64,000 nucleotides of DNA from Streptomyces sp. NBC_00249 (GCF_026342355.1 NZ_JAPEMV010000005.1:558001-622000); one strand, 5' to 3'. Shown: positions 8,689 to 17,117, counted from the stretch's first letter. The notes: generated by a model not told the origin, from the sequence alone. Made by a program: numbers and translations.

Positions 8689-8821
8689 GGTGGTTCTCCT
8701 TCAGTACTTCACTACACGAGCAGAGGGTGCGGCCCCCGAGCCAGGGTAGACCGGACGGCCCACCCCCGGTTCACCCCCGGCGCCCCGAGGGTACTTTCCC
8801 GGCAAACCGGCCGTACAGGGC

Positions 8822-8990
8822 CTAGGTCGTCTCTTCCGGATCTTGCCGGTCAAGCCCGCGTCGTCCGGTGCCGTGCATCGGTGCGTTGGCGGGGCTCCCG
8901 TGTACTGGACGTACTCGGGTGCTCCGCCAACGCGGCGAGGTGCGGTGCCGGGCGGCGCGGGTCAGGCAAGATCCGGAAGAGACGGCCTAG
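8822..8990. mobile_element. MITE-like element, 161 bp, with CTAG target duplication
   Basis: The 22-bp terminal inverted repeats at 8826-8847 and 8965-8986 differ at one position (GTCGTCTCTTCCGGATCTTG versus GCCGTCTCTTCCGGATCTTG). They are flanked on both sides by CTAG (8822-8825 and 8987-8990), as expected for a 4-bp target duplication of IS5-type elements. There is no transposase ORF. The interior has its own CGTTGGCGG...CCGCCAACG hairpin. The element sits 10 bp before the RNB ribonuclease start codon and fills most of the 311-bp gap after yaaA, so it could affect the promoter there. Confidence 0.75.
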
Positions 8991-8999
8991 GCTCGAGCC

Positions 9000-10442
9000 A
9001 TGCCACGCCGCCACATGCACATGACCGGCGCAGACGGGGCTGCCCTGCGGGCCGCGCTGCGCGAACTGCGGACGGAGCTGGGCGTGCCCGGGGAGTTCCC
9101 GGCCGAGGTCCTCGCCGAGGCCGACCGGGCCGCCGCCGACCCCCGGCTGCCGTCCTACGACGCCACCGACCTGCCCCTCTTCACCATCGACCCCCCGGAC
9201 TCGGTCGACCTCGACCAGGCCATGCACCTGGCGAAACGATCCACCGGCGGCTACCGCGTGCACTACGCCATCGCCGACGTCACCGCCTTCGTCACCCCCG
9301 GCGGCGCCCTCGACGCCGAGGCCCACCGGCGGGTCACCACCCTCTACTTCCCCGACGGAAGGGTGCCCCTGCACCCGACCGTCCTCTCGGAGGGCGCCGC
9401 CAGCCTGCTGCCCGACCGGACCCGCCCGGCCCTGCTGTGGCGGCTCGACCTGGACTCCGACGGCCGCGTCGAGACCACCGAGGTCCGCCGCGCCCTGGTC
9501 CGCAGCCGGGCCCGGCTCGACTACGACGGCGTCCAGAAGGCCGTCGACTCCGGCACCGCCGAACCCGCCCTGGCCCTGCTGAAGGACATCGGAACCCTGC
9601 GCGAGGCCCTGGAGGCCGAGCGCGGCGGCATCTCCCTGAACGTCCCCGAACAGGAGGTCGTCGCCCAGGACGGCGGCTACGCCCTGGCCTACCGGGCCCC
9701 GCTCCCCGCCGACGGCTGGAACGCCCAGATCTCCCTGATGACCGGCATGGCCGCCGCCGACCTGATGCTCGCCACCGGCACCGGCGTCCTGCGCACCCTC
9801 CCCGCCGCCCCCGACGGCGCCGTCGGCCGGCTGCGGCGCGCGGCGAAGGCCCTGCGGATCGACTGGCCGCACCACGTCCCGTACGCCCGGCTGGTGCGCT
9901 CCCTCGATCCGCACCGCCCCGCGCACGCCGCCTTCCTCCAGGAGTGCACGGCCCTGCTGCGCGGCGCCGGGTACACCGTCTTCACCGGCGGCGAGGTCCC
10001 CGACCCCGCCCTGCACGCGGCGGTCGCCGCCCCGTACGCGCACTGCACCGCCCCGCTGCGGCGCCTCGTCGACCGCTACACCGGCGAGCTGTGCGTGGCG
10101 GCGGTGGCCGGGGCGGAGCCCCCGGGGTGGGTGCTGGAGGCGCTGGCGGAGCTGCCGCGCGAGATGGCGGACGGCACCCGGCTGGCGAACACCGTGGAGC
10201 GCGAGTGCGTGGACCTCGTCGAGGCGGCCCTGCTCAAGGACCGCGTCGGGGAGACCTTCGAAGCCACCGTCATCGACGTCAAGGAACAGGACCCGCTGGT
10301 CGGCACCGTCCACCTGGAGGACCCGGCGGTCGTCGGCCGCGTCGAGTCCCCCTCGGCCGAGCTCCCCCTCGGCGACCGGATCCGGGTACGCCTCGCACAG
10401 GCCGACCCGGGCACCTCGAAGATCCTCTTCACTCCGGCGTAG
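9000..10442 (+). CDS. RNB-domain 3'-5' exoribonuclease (RNase II/R family)
   Basis: 480 aa. The RNB catalytic domain starts near residue 55 with FTIDPPDSVDLDQAMHL, whose aspartates bind the catalytic metals, followed by YRVHYAIADVTAFV, YFPDGRVPLHP and the C-terminal APYAHCTAPLRRLVDRY signature. It lacks the full set of cold-shock and S1 domains of RNase R and is shorter than RNase II, which is typical of actinobacterial RNB proteins. It should degrade single-stranded RNA. The ATG at 9000 follows a MITE by ten bases, so the ribosome binding site is weak or lies in element-derived sequence. Confidence 0.85.
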   Translation: MPRRHMHMTGADGAALRAALRELRTELGVPGEFPAEVLAEADRAAADPRLPSYDATDLPLFTIDPPDSVDLDQAMHLAKRSTGGYRVHYAIADVTAFVTPGGALDAEAHRRVTTLYFPDGRVPLHPTVLSEGAASLLPDRTRPALLWRLDLDSDGRVETTEVRRALVRSRARLDYDGVQKAVDSGTAEPALALLKDIGTLREALEAERGGISLNVPEQEVVAQDGGYALAYRAPLPADGWNAQISLMTGMAAADLMLATGTGVLRTLPAAPDGAVGRLRRAAKALRIDWPHHVPYARLVRSLDPHRPAHAAFLQECTALLRGAGYTVFTGGEVPDPALHAAVAAPYAHCTAPLRRLVDRYTGELCVAAVAGAEPPGWVLEALAELPREMADGTRLANTVERECVDLVEAALLKDRVGETFEATVIDVKEQDPLVGTVHLEDPAVVGRVESPSAELPLGDRIRVRLAQADPGTSKILFTPA

Positions 10443-10510
10443 CTACGCCTGGCCCCCCGCCCCCGCGCCTGTCATCATCTGCGCACCGACAGCCTGGGGA
10501 GGGACCGCAG

Positions 10511-11419
10511 ATGGGTTCCGCCGTCCTGCCCGCGAGAGCGCCCACCGCCACGCCCGGTTCGGCGTCCGCCCGGCCGGCCGCCGCCCTGCGCCCGCACATC
10601 GTCAACTACACCGGCTTCCGGACCCGTTTCCCCGCGCCCCGGCGCCGCCTGGAGCTGCCCACCGGCCACGTCACCCTCGTCTTCACCTTCGACGAGGGCC
10701 TGTGGGTCACCCGCAGCGGCGAGCCCGCCACCGCCCGGCTGCACCCCGCCGCCCCCTCCCGGGCCCTGGTCGGCGGGCCCCGTACGGTCTCCGCGATCGG
10801 GGTGCACTCGGGCGCGGTGCACGGGCTGGAGGTGAACATGAGCCCGCTCGGCGCCTACCGGCTCTTCGGGATCCCGATGGCGCACTTCGAGGACAGCCGG
10901 GTCGACCTCGCCGAGGTGCTCGGCCCCGGCGGACGCCACCTCACCGAGCAGCTCCAGTCCCTGCCCGGCTGGCCCGAACGCTTCCGGCTGCTCGACTCCG
11001 TCTTCACCGCCCGCCTGGACCGGGGCCCGGCCCCCGCCCCCGAGGTGCGCGGGGCGCTGGCCCGGCTGTGGGCCGACAGCGGGCCGGGCTCGCTGGCCCG
11101 GGCGACCGCCGAGACCGGCTGGAGCGCCCGCCACCTGCGGGCCCGTTTCCGTGAGCAGGTCGGGCTGCCGCCCAAGGCGGTGGCCCGGATCTTCCGCCTC
11201 CAGCACGCGCTGCGCCTGCTCGCCCGGGGCACGCCGCCGGCGCTGGTCGCGGCCCTCTGCGGCTACCACGACCAGGCCCACTTCGGGCGCGAGGTGAAGG
11301 CCATGACGGGGCTGCCGCCCGCCCGGTTCGCGGCGCTGCGCGGCGGCCTGCCGCCGGGGTCGCCGCTGGACCGGATGCCGGGCCGGATCAGCAGCCTGCT
11401 GCTGCCGCCCGGGAACTGA
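10511..11419 (+). CDS. AraC family transcriptional regulator
   Basis: 302 aa. The N-terminal cupin-like sensor region (LRPHIVNYTGFRTRFPAPRRRLELPTGHVTLVFTF) is followed by a C-terminal AraC HTH pair near residues 200-285 (SLARATAETGWSARHLRARFREQVGLPPKAVARIFRLQHAL ... VAALCGYHDQAHFGREVKAMTGLPPARF). GGGAGGGA precedes the ATG by 6-7 nt. This DUF6597-type class often autoregulates or controls a neighbouring enzyme; no target is evident here. Confidence 0.85.
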   Translation: MGSAVLPARAPTATPGSASARPAAALRPHIVNYTGFRTRFPAPRRRLELPTGHVTLVFTFDEGLWVTRSGEPATARLHPAAPSRALVGGPRTVSAIGVHSGAVHGLEVNMSPLGAYRLFGIPMAHFEDSRVDLAEVLGPGGRHLTEQLQSLPGWPERFRLLDSVFTARLDRGPAPAPEVRGALARLWADSGPGSLARATAETGWSARHLRARFREQVGLPPKAVARIFRLQHALRLLARGTPPALVAALCGYHDQAHFGREVKAMTGLPPARFAALRGGLPPGSPLDRMPGRISSLLLPPGN

Positions 11420-11525
11420 CTCCGCGCCAGAGCCGTTTTGTGCAAGACAGGGCCCGCCCGCCTTGTCACCCTCGCCCTACGACTCCTCCTCCCCCCGGAG
11501 AGTCCCCACGCAGTGCGGCAGCCCG

Positions 11526-12371
11526 TCACGGGGGTGCGGGTTGCCGTACCGCGCTCACCAGCGCGCGCGGGTCGTCCGCGTGGAAGCGGATCGTACGGGC
11601 GAAGGCGCGGGCGCCGAGCGGCCGGCGGAACTCCAGCGGCCGGTGCAGCTCCAGCGTCACCGTGGTCTGGCTGCCCACGATCAGGTCCAGCACCCCGTCC
11701 CCGTCCTCCCCGGACAGGGTGACGAGCCTGCCCTCCGGGTAGCGGCGCTCCACCCGGACCGAGGCCACCGCCTCCCGCGGGACGGTCAGGTCGAACAGGG
11801 CCCCGTAGCGGATCCGCAGCGTCCCGTCGGGGCGCACCACGTGCGGCCGGGTCACGCAGGCGGCGTGCAGGGCCAGCAGCACCAGCACCCCGTAGACGTC
11901 GAGGACCAGCATCACCCGGTGCACGGCCGGCCAGGGGATCAGCACGGCCAGCGCGACGGTCTCGATCACCGACACGAAGAGCAGGCCGTACATCATGGCG
12001 GTCTGCGGTCCGGTGTAGGCGGCGGCCAGATCGCCGGGGCGCACCCCGTACCGGCGGCGCAGCGCCCAGCGGCCGAGGGAGGCGGTGGCCCGCAGCTCGT
12101 GCAGCAGCAGCCGCCGGACCTGCTCGGGCACGGCGGCCCGTACCGCCTCCCGCCGGGCGGCGCCCGGGCGGGCTCCCCCCGCGCGGGCGGCCGCGTACAG
12201 GGACCACAGCACCCCGGCCTCCAGGGCCAGCGCCCCGAGGACGAGCACCTCGGCGGCGACGAGCAGCGGGCCGGGCGGGCGCAGGCCGGCGGCCAGGCAG
12301 ACGACGAGGACCAGCTCGCCCGGGATCACGACGGCCGCCGCGAGCCGGGCCGCGCGCACGGCCGCGCTCAT
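11526..12371 (-). CDS. Membrane protein with cytoplasmic PH-like domain, unknown function
   Basis: 281 aa. Hydrophobic segments at about 8-28, 35-60, 120-145 and 150-170 suggest four membrane helices. The last 100 residues form beta-rich sequence (VRPDGTLRIRYGALFDLTVPREAVASVRVERR ... TVTLELHRPLEF) of the kind seen in bacterial PH/bPH domains. Its ATG overlaps the stop of the upstream MerR gene (ATGA), so the two are translationally coupled, and MerR probably controls this protein. No function is recognised. Confidence 0.7.
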   Translation of the reverse strand: MSAAVRAARLAAAVVIPGELVLVVCLAAGLRPPGPLLVAAEVLVLGALALEAGVLWSLYAAARAGGARPGAARREAVRAAVPEQVRRLLLHELRATASLGRWALRRRYGVRPGDLAAAYTGPQTAMMYGLLFVSVIETVALAVLIPWPAVHRVMLVLDVYGVLVLLALHAACVTRPHVVRPDGTLRIRYGALFDLTVPREAVASVRVERRYPEGRLVTLSGEDGDGVLDLIVGSQTTVTLELHRPLEFRRPLGARAFARTIRFHADDPRALVSAVRQPAPP

Positions 12372-13126
12372 GCCTGGTCCCCGCCCTGGCCCTGGCTCCG
12401 GACCCGGTCCGCGAAGGCGGCCATCACCCGGCGGACGACCTCCGCCTGGGCGGGGGCGTACTCGGCGAGCAGGGCCTCGGTGAAGCCGGGCGCGGCCGGA
12501 CCGCCGGCGGGGATCGCCGCGAACACCTCGGCGGGGACGGCGGCGACGAGCGCGTCGGCGAGGGGGCCGATGCGGGGATCGTCCTCGGGGGCGTCGGCGA
12601 GCGCGTCGAGGCGTTCGTAGAGGGCGAGGACGCCCGGGTCGGCGGCGACGGCCGCGAGCGCGGCGTACACCTCCTCCCCGACGGCGCCCGAGGCGTCGAT
12701 CAGGGTCAGGTGCTCGCGGTCCAGCGCGGCGGCCGGGGAGTCCGTCGCCGGGGCCTTGGCCAGCAGCGCGGCGAGCCCCGGCGAGAGCGGCTCGGTCTCG
12801 CCGGGCCCGGCCGCGAGCAGCAGTGCGAGCCGCCGCCTGCGCCCGGCCAGTTCGGCTTCCTGGCGGGCGAGGTCGGCGTCGAGTTCCGCCAGGACCTCGG
12901 CCAGTTCCCGTCCGGCGTCGTCGGCGAGGACGTCGCGCACCTCGTCGAGGCTCAGCCCCAGTTCGGTGAGCCGGCGCACGCGGGCCAGCAGTACGGCGTC
13001 GCGCACGGTGTAGGCCCGGTAGCCGTTGGGGCGCCGCTCCGGCTCCGGGAGCAGTCCGACATGGTGGTAGTGCCGGATCGCCCGGGTGGTGAGCCCGACG
13101 AGCGCGGCGATCTCTCCGATCCGCAT
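12368..13126 (-). CDS. MerR family transcriptional regulator
   Basis: 252 aa. The N-terminal winged helix (MRIGEIAALVGLTTRAIRHYHHVGLLPEPERRPNGYRAYT) is followed by the dimer helix (LTELGLSLDEVRDVLADDAG) and a long C-terminal effector region without the metal-binding cysteines of metalloregulators; drug or small-molecule sensing is more likely. The ATG at 13126 is chosen over GTG 13132 because the predicted promoter would start the transcript at about that ATG. It overlaps the downstream membrane-protein gene by 4 bp. Confidence 0.85.
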   Translation of the reverse strand: MRIGEIAALVGLTTRAIRHYHHVGLLPEPERRPNGYRAYTVRDAVLLARVRRLTELGLSLDEVRDVLADDAGRELAEVLAELDADLARQEAELAGRRRRLALLLAAGPGETEPLSPGLAALLAKAPATDSPAAALDREHLTLIDASGAVGEEVYAALAAVAADPGVLALYERLDALADAPEDDPRIGPLADALVAAVPAEVFAAIPAGGPAAPGFTEALLAEYAPAQAEVVRRVMAAFADRVRSQGQGGDQA

Positions 13127-13133
13127 GGCCACC

Positions 13134-13164
13134 AGTAGAAACCCTGCCGTTGCGTCAAGGTCAA
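13134..13164 (-). promoter_or_regulatory. MerR-type promoter with 19-bp spacer and operator
   Basis: On the minus strand TTGACC (13159-13164) and TCTACT (13134-13139) are separated by exactly 19 bp, the long spacer that MerR activators untwist. The spacer and -35 carry an imperfect dyad, ACCTTGACG-CAA-CGGCAGGGT, with 7 of 9 pairs matching. Transcription should begin about 7 nt downstream of the -10, that is at or next to the ATG at 13126, giving a leaderless mRNA. Confidence 0.6.
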
Positions 13165-13230
13165 GCCGCCGGGGTCGAGCCGCTGGGTCAAGCCGCCGGG
13201 TGGGCAGCCGGTAGCATGGTCGTCACGACA

Positions 13231-13633
13231 GACGAGTCGGCCGGGCGGCCGCGTCGGGGTCCCCGGATCCCGCCGAGGAACGTCCGGGCTCCACAGGGCA
13301 GGGTGGTGGCTAACGGCCACCCGGGGTGACCCGCGGGACAGTGCCACAGAAAACAGACCGCCGGGGACTTCGGTCCTCGGTAAGGGTGAAACGGTGGTGT
13401 AAGAGACCACCAGCGCCTGAGGTGACTCAGGCGGCTAGGTAAACCCCACCCGGAGCAAGGTCAAGAGGGATCCTCCCCGGAGGGTCCTGCGCGAACGCTC
13501 GAGGGCTGCCCGCCCGATGTTCGCGGGTAGACCGCACGAGGCCGGCGGCAACGCCGGCCCTAGATGGATGGCCGTCTCCCCGGCGACCGTGAGGTCACCG
13601 GGCGACAGAACCCGGCGTACAGGCCGACTCGTT
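13231..13633 (+). ncRNA. rnpB: RNase P RNA, type A (rnpB)
   Basis: The catalytic RNA that matures tRNA 5' ends. The P1 helix pairs CGAGTCGGCC (13233) with GGCCGACTCG (13622-13631). Conserved core segments are plain: GAGGAACGTCCGGGCTCCAC, GGGCAGGGTGGTGGCTAACG, GACAGTGCCACAGAAAACAG (start of P4/CR region) and the 3' AGATGGATGGCCG / GACAGAACCCGGCGTACAGG. Length of about 400 nt is normal for actinobacteria. A rho-independent terminator follows. Confidence 0.96.
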
Positions 13634-13639
13634 CTGCCG

Positions 13640-13682
13640 ACCCGCCCTGACCTGGGGTTCTCCCCGGTTCAGGGCGGGTTTT
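13640..13682 (+). terminator. Rho-independent terminator of rnpB
   Basis: CCCGCCCTGA pairs with TCAGGGCGGG (13669-13678) and is followed by TTTT. It lies directly after rnpB. Confidence 0.85.
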
Positions 13683-13712
13683 GCGTTGTCCGGCTCCGGG
13701 AAGACCAGGCAC

Positions 13713-13913
13713 ATGATCACTTTGGTACTGGGCGTGGCCCTGGCGTTGGCCGTCGGCGGCTGCGTGTGCGTGGTGTGGGCCTCGCGCGGCGGACCCCGCT
13801 GGGTCCGGGCGGTCGCGGCACTGACCCTCGGCGCGGGCGACGTGGTACGCCGCGCCGAGAAGAACCGCCGCCGCGGCCGCACCGCCCAGGACGACGGCGG
13901 CAGCGGGGACTAG
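13713..13913 (+). CDS. Small single-pass membrane protein, hypothetical
   Basis: 66 aa from the ATG at 13713 (a TTG nine codons upstream is possible). One hydrophobic helix (LVLGVALALAVGGCVCVVWA) is followed by a basic cytoplasmic tail ending GGSGD. It sits right after the rnpB terminator. Its stop codon TAG is part of the CTAG flanking a small inverted-repeat element, so the C-terminus may have been fixed by that insertion. Function unknown. Confidence 0.45.
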   Translation: MITLVLGVALALAVGGCVCVVWASRGGPRWVRAVAALTLGAGDVVRRAEKNRRRGRTAQDDGGSGD

Positions 13914-13974
13914 GGCCTGTCGTCAAACTCGCGTCGTCGCCCGGGGCAGACGGGAGTTTGACGACAGGCCCTAG
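13910..13974. mobile_element. 57-bp inverted-repeat element flanked by CTAG (MITE-like or terminator)
   Basis: GGCCTGTCGTCAAACTC (13914-13930) and its exact complement GAGTTTGACGACAGGCC (13954-13970) enclose a 23-nt loop. CTAG flanks both sides (13910-13913 and 13971-13974), the same 4-bp signature as the larger element at 8822. It could also work as a terminator hairpin between the convergent genes. No coding capacity. Confidence 0.6.
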
Positions 13975-13990
13975 GCCTGCCCGGACGGCC

Positions 13991-14035
13991 GGAAGCCCCC
14001 CGCGTCCGCGCGGAGCGGAACGGCAGGGGGCTTCC
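13991..14035 (-). terminator. Hairpin terminator after the RNase H operon
   Basis: GGAAGCCCCC (13991-14000) pairs exactly with GGGGGCTTCC (14026-14035). It lies 9 bp beyond the stop of the minus-strand RNase H/phosphatase gene. Confidence 0.7.
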
Positions 14036-14043
14036 GTAAGGGC

Positions 14044-15402
14044 CTAGCGCAGGTGCGAGGTGTCGTTCAGGAGCCGGACCGAGGCGTTGCCGTCGGTGTA
14101 GTAGGCCACCGCCGACAGGGACGCGGCCGAGAGCTCCATCTTGAACAGGGACTCCGGCGGGGCGCCCAGCGCGAGCCGGACCAGCGTCTTGACCGGGGTC
14201 ACGTGCGTGACCAGCAGCACCGTACGGCCCGCGTGTGCGGACAGCAGCCGGTCGCGGGTCGCCGAGACCCGGCGGGTGACGGCGGTGAAGCTCTCGCCGC
14301 CGCCGGTCGGGGCCGCCTTCGGGGAGTCCAGCCATGCCTGGAGGTCGTCCGGGAAGCGTTCCCGTACCTCGGCGAAGGTCAGGCCCTCCCAGGCGCCGAA
14401 GTCCGTCTCGCGCAGGCCCTCCTCGACGGCGACGGACAGCCCGAGCCGGTCGGCGACGGCCTGCGCGGTCTCCCGGCAGCGGAGCAGCGGCGAGCTGACG
14501 ACGGCCTGTACGGTGCCCCGCGCGGCCAGCGCCTCGGCGACGGCGGCGGCCTGGCGGCGGCCGGCCGGGGACAGCTCCGGGTCGGTGCCGCCGCTGCCGG
14601 AGAAGCGCTTCTGCGGGGTCAGCGCCGTCTCGCCGTGGCGGAGCAGCACGAAGGTGGCGGGGGTCCCGAGGTCCGGACCCCAGCCGGTGGATCCGGATGC
14701 CGGGGCCGGGACACGGCCGGGCGCGAGCGTCGCGGAACGGGCGCCCTCGGCGCCGGCCGCGCGGGTCCCCGTACCGCCGCCGGAGGCAGCGGCGTCCGGG
14801 TCGGCGAACAGCGTGTCGGCGCCCCCCGCCACGGCGGAGGCGGCCCGGGCGTCCGCGACGACGGCCGCACGGGAACCCGTACCGCCGCCGGAGGCCAGCG
14901 CGGCGCGCACGGCCGCGGCGCCCGCGGCCGCGTCACCGGGGGGCCCGGACGGGGCCAGGTCCGCCGTGGAGCGGGACGGCTCCCACTGCTTGCCGCGCTT
15001 GCCTGCGTCCATCGCCTCGTTGGCGAGCCGGTCGGCGTGCTTGTTGATCTCGCGCGGGATCCACTCGTAGGTGACCTGCGCGCGCGGCAGTACCTTCGCG
15101 GCCTCGGCGGCGAGCGGCTTCATGTCCGGGTGCTTGATCTTCCAGCGGCCCGACATCTGCTCGACGACGAGCTTGGAGTCCATGCGGACCCGCACCGCCG
15201 CGTCCGGGTCCAACTCACGCGCCGCCTTGAGGCCGGCGATCAGGCCCTTGTACTCGGCGACGTTGTTCGTCGCGACGCCGATGAACTCGGCGCGTTCGGC
15301 GAGGGTCTCGCCCGTCGCCGGGTCGAGGACGACCGCGCCGTAGCCGGCGGGCCCCGGGTTGCCCCGGGAGCCGCCGTCCGCCTCCACGACGAACCTCCGC
15401 AT
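14044..15402 (-). CDS. Bifunctional RNase H / acid phosphatase (CobC-like)
   Basis: 452 aa fusion. Residues 1-135 are a type I RNase H domain: VEADGGSRGNPGPAGYG with the first catalytic Asp, NNVAEYKGLIAGL with the Glu, RVRMDSKLVVEQ, and the final NKHADRLANEA. An Ala/Gly-rich linker of about 110 residues follows. Residues 250-452 are a histidine phosphatase domain (FVLLRHGETAL ... VTHVTPVK). In mycobacteria the matching protein combines RNase H with an alpha-ribazole phosphatase needed in cobalamin synthesis. The ATG overlaps the upstream zinc-ribbon stop by 1 base. Confidence 0.9.
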   Translation of the reverse strand: MRRFVVEADGGSRGNPGPAGYGAVVLDPATGETLAERAEFIGVATNNVAEYKGLIAGLKAARELDPDAAVRVRMDSKLVVEQMSGRWKIKHPDMKPLAAEAAKVLPRAQVTYEWIPREINKHADRLANEAMDAGKRGKQWEPSRSTADLAPSGPPGDAAAGAAAVRAALASGGGTGSRAAVVADARAASAVAGGADTLFADPDAAASGGGTGTRAAGAEGARSATLAPGRVPAPASGSTGWGPDLGTPATFVLLRHGETALTPQKRFSGSGGTDPELSPAGRRQAAAVAEALAARGTVQAVVSSPLLRCRETAQAVADRLGLSVAVEEGLRETDFGAWEGLTFAEVRERFPDDLQAWLDSPKAAPTGGGESFTAVTRRVSATRDRLLSAHAGRTVLLVTHVTPVKTLVRLALGAPPESLFKMELSAASLSAVAYYTDGNASVRLLNDTSHLR

Positions 15403-16145
15403 CAGATGCCCGAGTCCGCCGCACGGACCAGGATGCGGCCGCAGTTCTCGTGGCGGACGACCTGGTCGCGGGGCGCGGCCTTGATCTCGTTGACCTCGGC
15501 CATGTCCAGCTCCAGGCGGCAGCCCTCGCAGCGGCGCTGGTACAGGCGCGCGGCGCCGACCCCGCCCTGCTTCGCGCGGATCTTCTCGTACAGGGCGATC
15601 AGGGCGGCCGGCATGGAGCCGACGATGACCTCACGGTCCTTGCCGATCTTGGCGACCTCGGTGTCGATCTCACCGGTGGCGGCGTCGCGGCGCGCGGTGG
15701 CGTCGACGAGCTTGGCCTCCAGGGCGGCGACCCGGTCGGTCAGCTCGGTGACGCGCTCCTGCGCGGCCTCCAGACGCTCCATGACCTCCAGGACCACGTC
15801 CTCCAGGTCGCCCTGCCGCTTGGCGAGGGAGACGACCTCGCTCTGCAGGTTCGCCAGGTCCCGGGCCGAGATGCCGACACCGGTCTCCAGGCGCTGCTGG
15901 TCGCGGGCGGCGCGCTGACGCACCTGGTCCACGTCCTGCTCCGCCTTCGTCTGCTCGCGGGCGGCGTCGCTGGCCTGGGTCTGCGCGGCGACGAGCAGGT
16001 CACGCTGCTGGCTGAGGTCCTTGGTCAGGGAGTCGACCTCGGCGTGCTCGGGCAGCGACTTGCGCTTGTGGGCGAGCTGAGACAGCCGGACGTCCAGGGC
16101 CTGGACGTCGAGAAGTCGGATCTGGTCGGCGGGCTCGGCGTTCAG
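15402..16145 (-). CDS. C4-type zinc ribbon / coiled-coil protein
   Basis: 247 aa. A long coiled coil (residues about 10-180: LLDVQALDVRLSQLAHKRKSL ... LTDRVAALEAKLVDAT) precedes a C-terminal zinc ribbon with CEGCRLEL and, after 22 residues, HENCGRILV (three Cys plus His/Cys). The family lies next to nif3 and rnhA in actinobacteria and is probably a nucleic-acid-binding or tethering factor. No ATG, GTG or TTG fits. A CTG at 16145 has AGGAG about 8 nt upstream and overlaps the nif3 stop (CTGA), so a CUG start is called. Confidence 0.8.
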   Translation of the reverse strand: MNAEPADQIRLLDVQALDVRLSQLAHKRKSLPEHAEVDSLTKDLSQQRDLLVAAQTQASDAAREQTKAEQDVDQVRQRAARDQQRLETGVGISARDLANLQSEVVSLAKRQGDLEDVVLEVMERLEAAQERVTELTDRVAALEAKLVDATARRDAATGEIDTEVAKIGKDREVIVGSMPAALIALYEKIRAKQGGVGAARLYQRRCEGCRLELDMAEVNEIKAAPRDQVVRHENCGRILVRAADSGI

Positions 16146-16999
16146 TTGGGGGCTCCTGTGTGGGAAGGGGGTGTGACGGACGGCGCGTGCGCCGTCCAGG
16201 GGTCGGTGACCGTGCGCGAGACGTGGGTCCGCAGACCCCATCCGTGGCGCTCGGAGATCGCGTCGAGCTGGGCCGCGGCCTGCTCGCACCAGGGCCACTC
16301 GGTGGCCCAGTGGGCGGCGTCGACCAGGGCCAGCGAGCTCTGCTCGCGGGCCTCGGACACCGGGTGGTGACGGAGGTCGGCGGTGAGGAAGGCGTCGACG
16401 CCCGCGGCGCGGACCTGCGCGAAGAGGCTGTCGCCGGAACCGCCGCTGACGGCGACGGTACGGATGAGGGCGTCCGGATCACCGGCGGCCCGGATGCCCT
16501 GCGCCGTCCGCGGCAGCCGGGCGGCGGCGCGGGCCGCGAACTCGCGGAGGGTCTGCGGGTGGTCCAGCTCGCAGATCCGGCCGAGGCCCCGGCGGCCCGC
16601 CGGGTCGGTGGGATCCGGCACGAGGGGACCGGTGACGCGCAGGTCCAAGGCGCCGGCCAGGGCGTCGGAGACACCCGGGTCGGCGGTGTCGGCGTTGGTG
16701 TGGGCGACGTGCAGCGCGATGTCGTTCTTGATCAGCGTGTGTACGACACGGCCCTTGAAGGTGCCCGCCTCGACGGTGGTGGTGCCGCGCAGATAGAGGG
16801 GATGGTGGGTGACCACCAGATCGGCACCGAGCTTCACCGCCTCGTCGACGACGTCCTGTACGGGGTCCACGGCGAACAGCACCCGGGTGACCTCGGCATC
16901 GGGGTCGCCGCAGACGGTACCGACGGCGTCCCACTCCTCGGCCCGCGAGGGGGGCCAGAGAGCGTCCAGCGCGGCGATGACTTCAGAGAGACGGGGCAC
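16142..16999 (-). CDS. Nif3-like dinuclear metal centre protein
   Basis: 285 aa, GTG start. Motifs of the Nif3/YbgI family: PSRAEEWDAVGTVCGDP near residue 18, the metal-binding DLVVTHHPLYL near 62, VAHTNAD near 98, GGSGDSLFAQV, FLTADLRHHP and LVDAAHWATE. The protein forms hexamers with a two-metal site; annotation as GTP cyclohydrolase I type 2 is not well supported and the true function is open. First gene of a three-gene operon with the zinc ribbon and RNase H proteins, joined by CTGA and TGATG overlaps. Confidence 0.88.
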   Translation of the reverse strand: MPRLSEVIAALDALWPPSRAEEWDAVGTVCGDPDAEVTRVLFAVDPVQDVVDEAVKLGADLVVTHHPLYLRGTTTVEAGTFKGRVVHTLIKNDIALHVAHTNADTADPGVSDALAGALDLRVTGPLVPDPTDPAGRRGLGRICELDHPQTLREFAARAAARLPRTAQGIRAAGDPDALIRTVAVSGGSGDSLFAQVRAAGVDAFLTADLRHHPVSEAREQSSLALVDAAHWATEWPWCEQAAAQLDAISERHGWGLRTHVSRTVTDPWTAHAPSVTPPSHTGAPN

Positions 17000-17117
17000 A
17001 GCCCAAGGCTACCGCCCCTTTTTTGGGGGGCTTCTTCACCTCCGGGGCGCCGAAGGCCCTGGGGGTTACTTGACCAGGACGCCCCGGGGGTCGTCCAGGA
17101 CCTTGTCCGCGGCAGTC

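Noticed and set aside
14697..15047. Arg/Pro-rich plus-strand open frame inside the RNase H gene
   Set aside because: Antisense of the Ala/Gly-rich linker between the RNase H and phosphatase domains.
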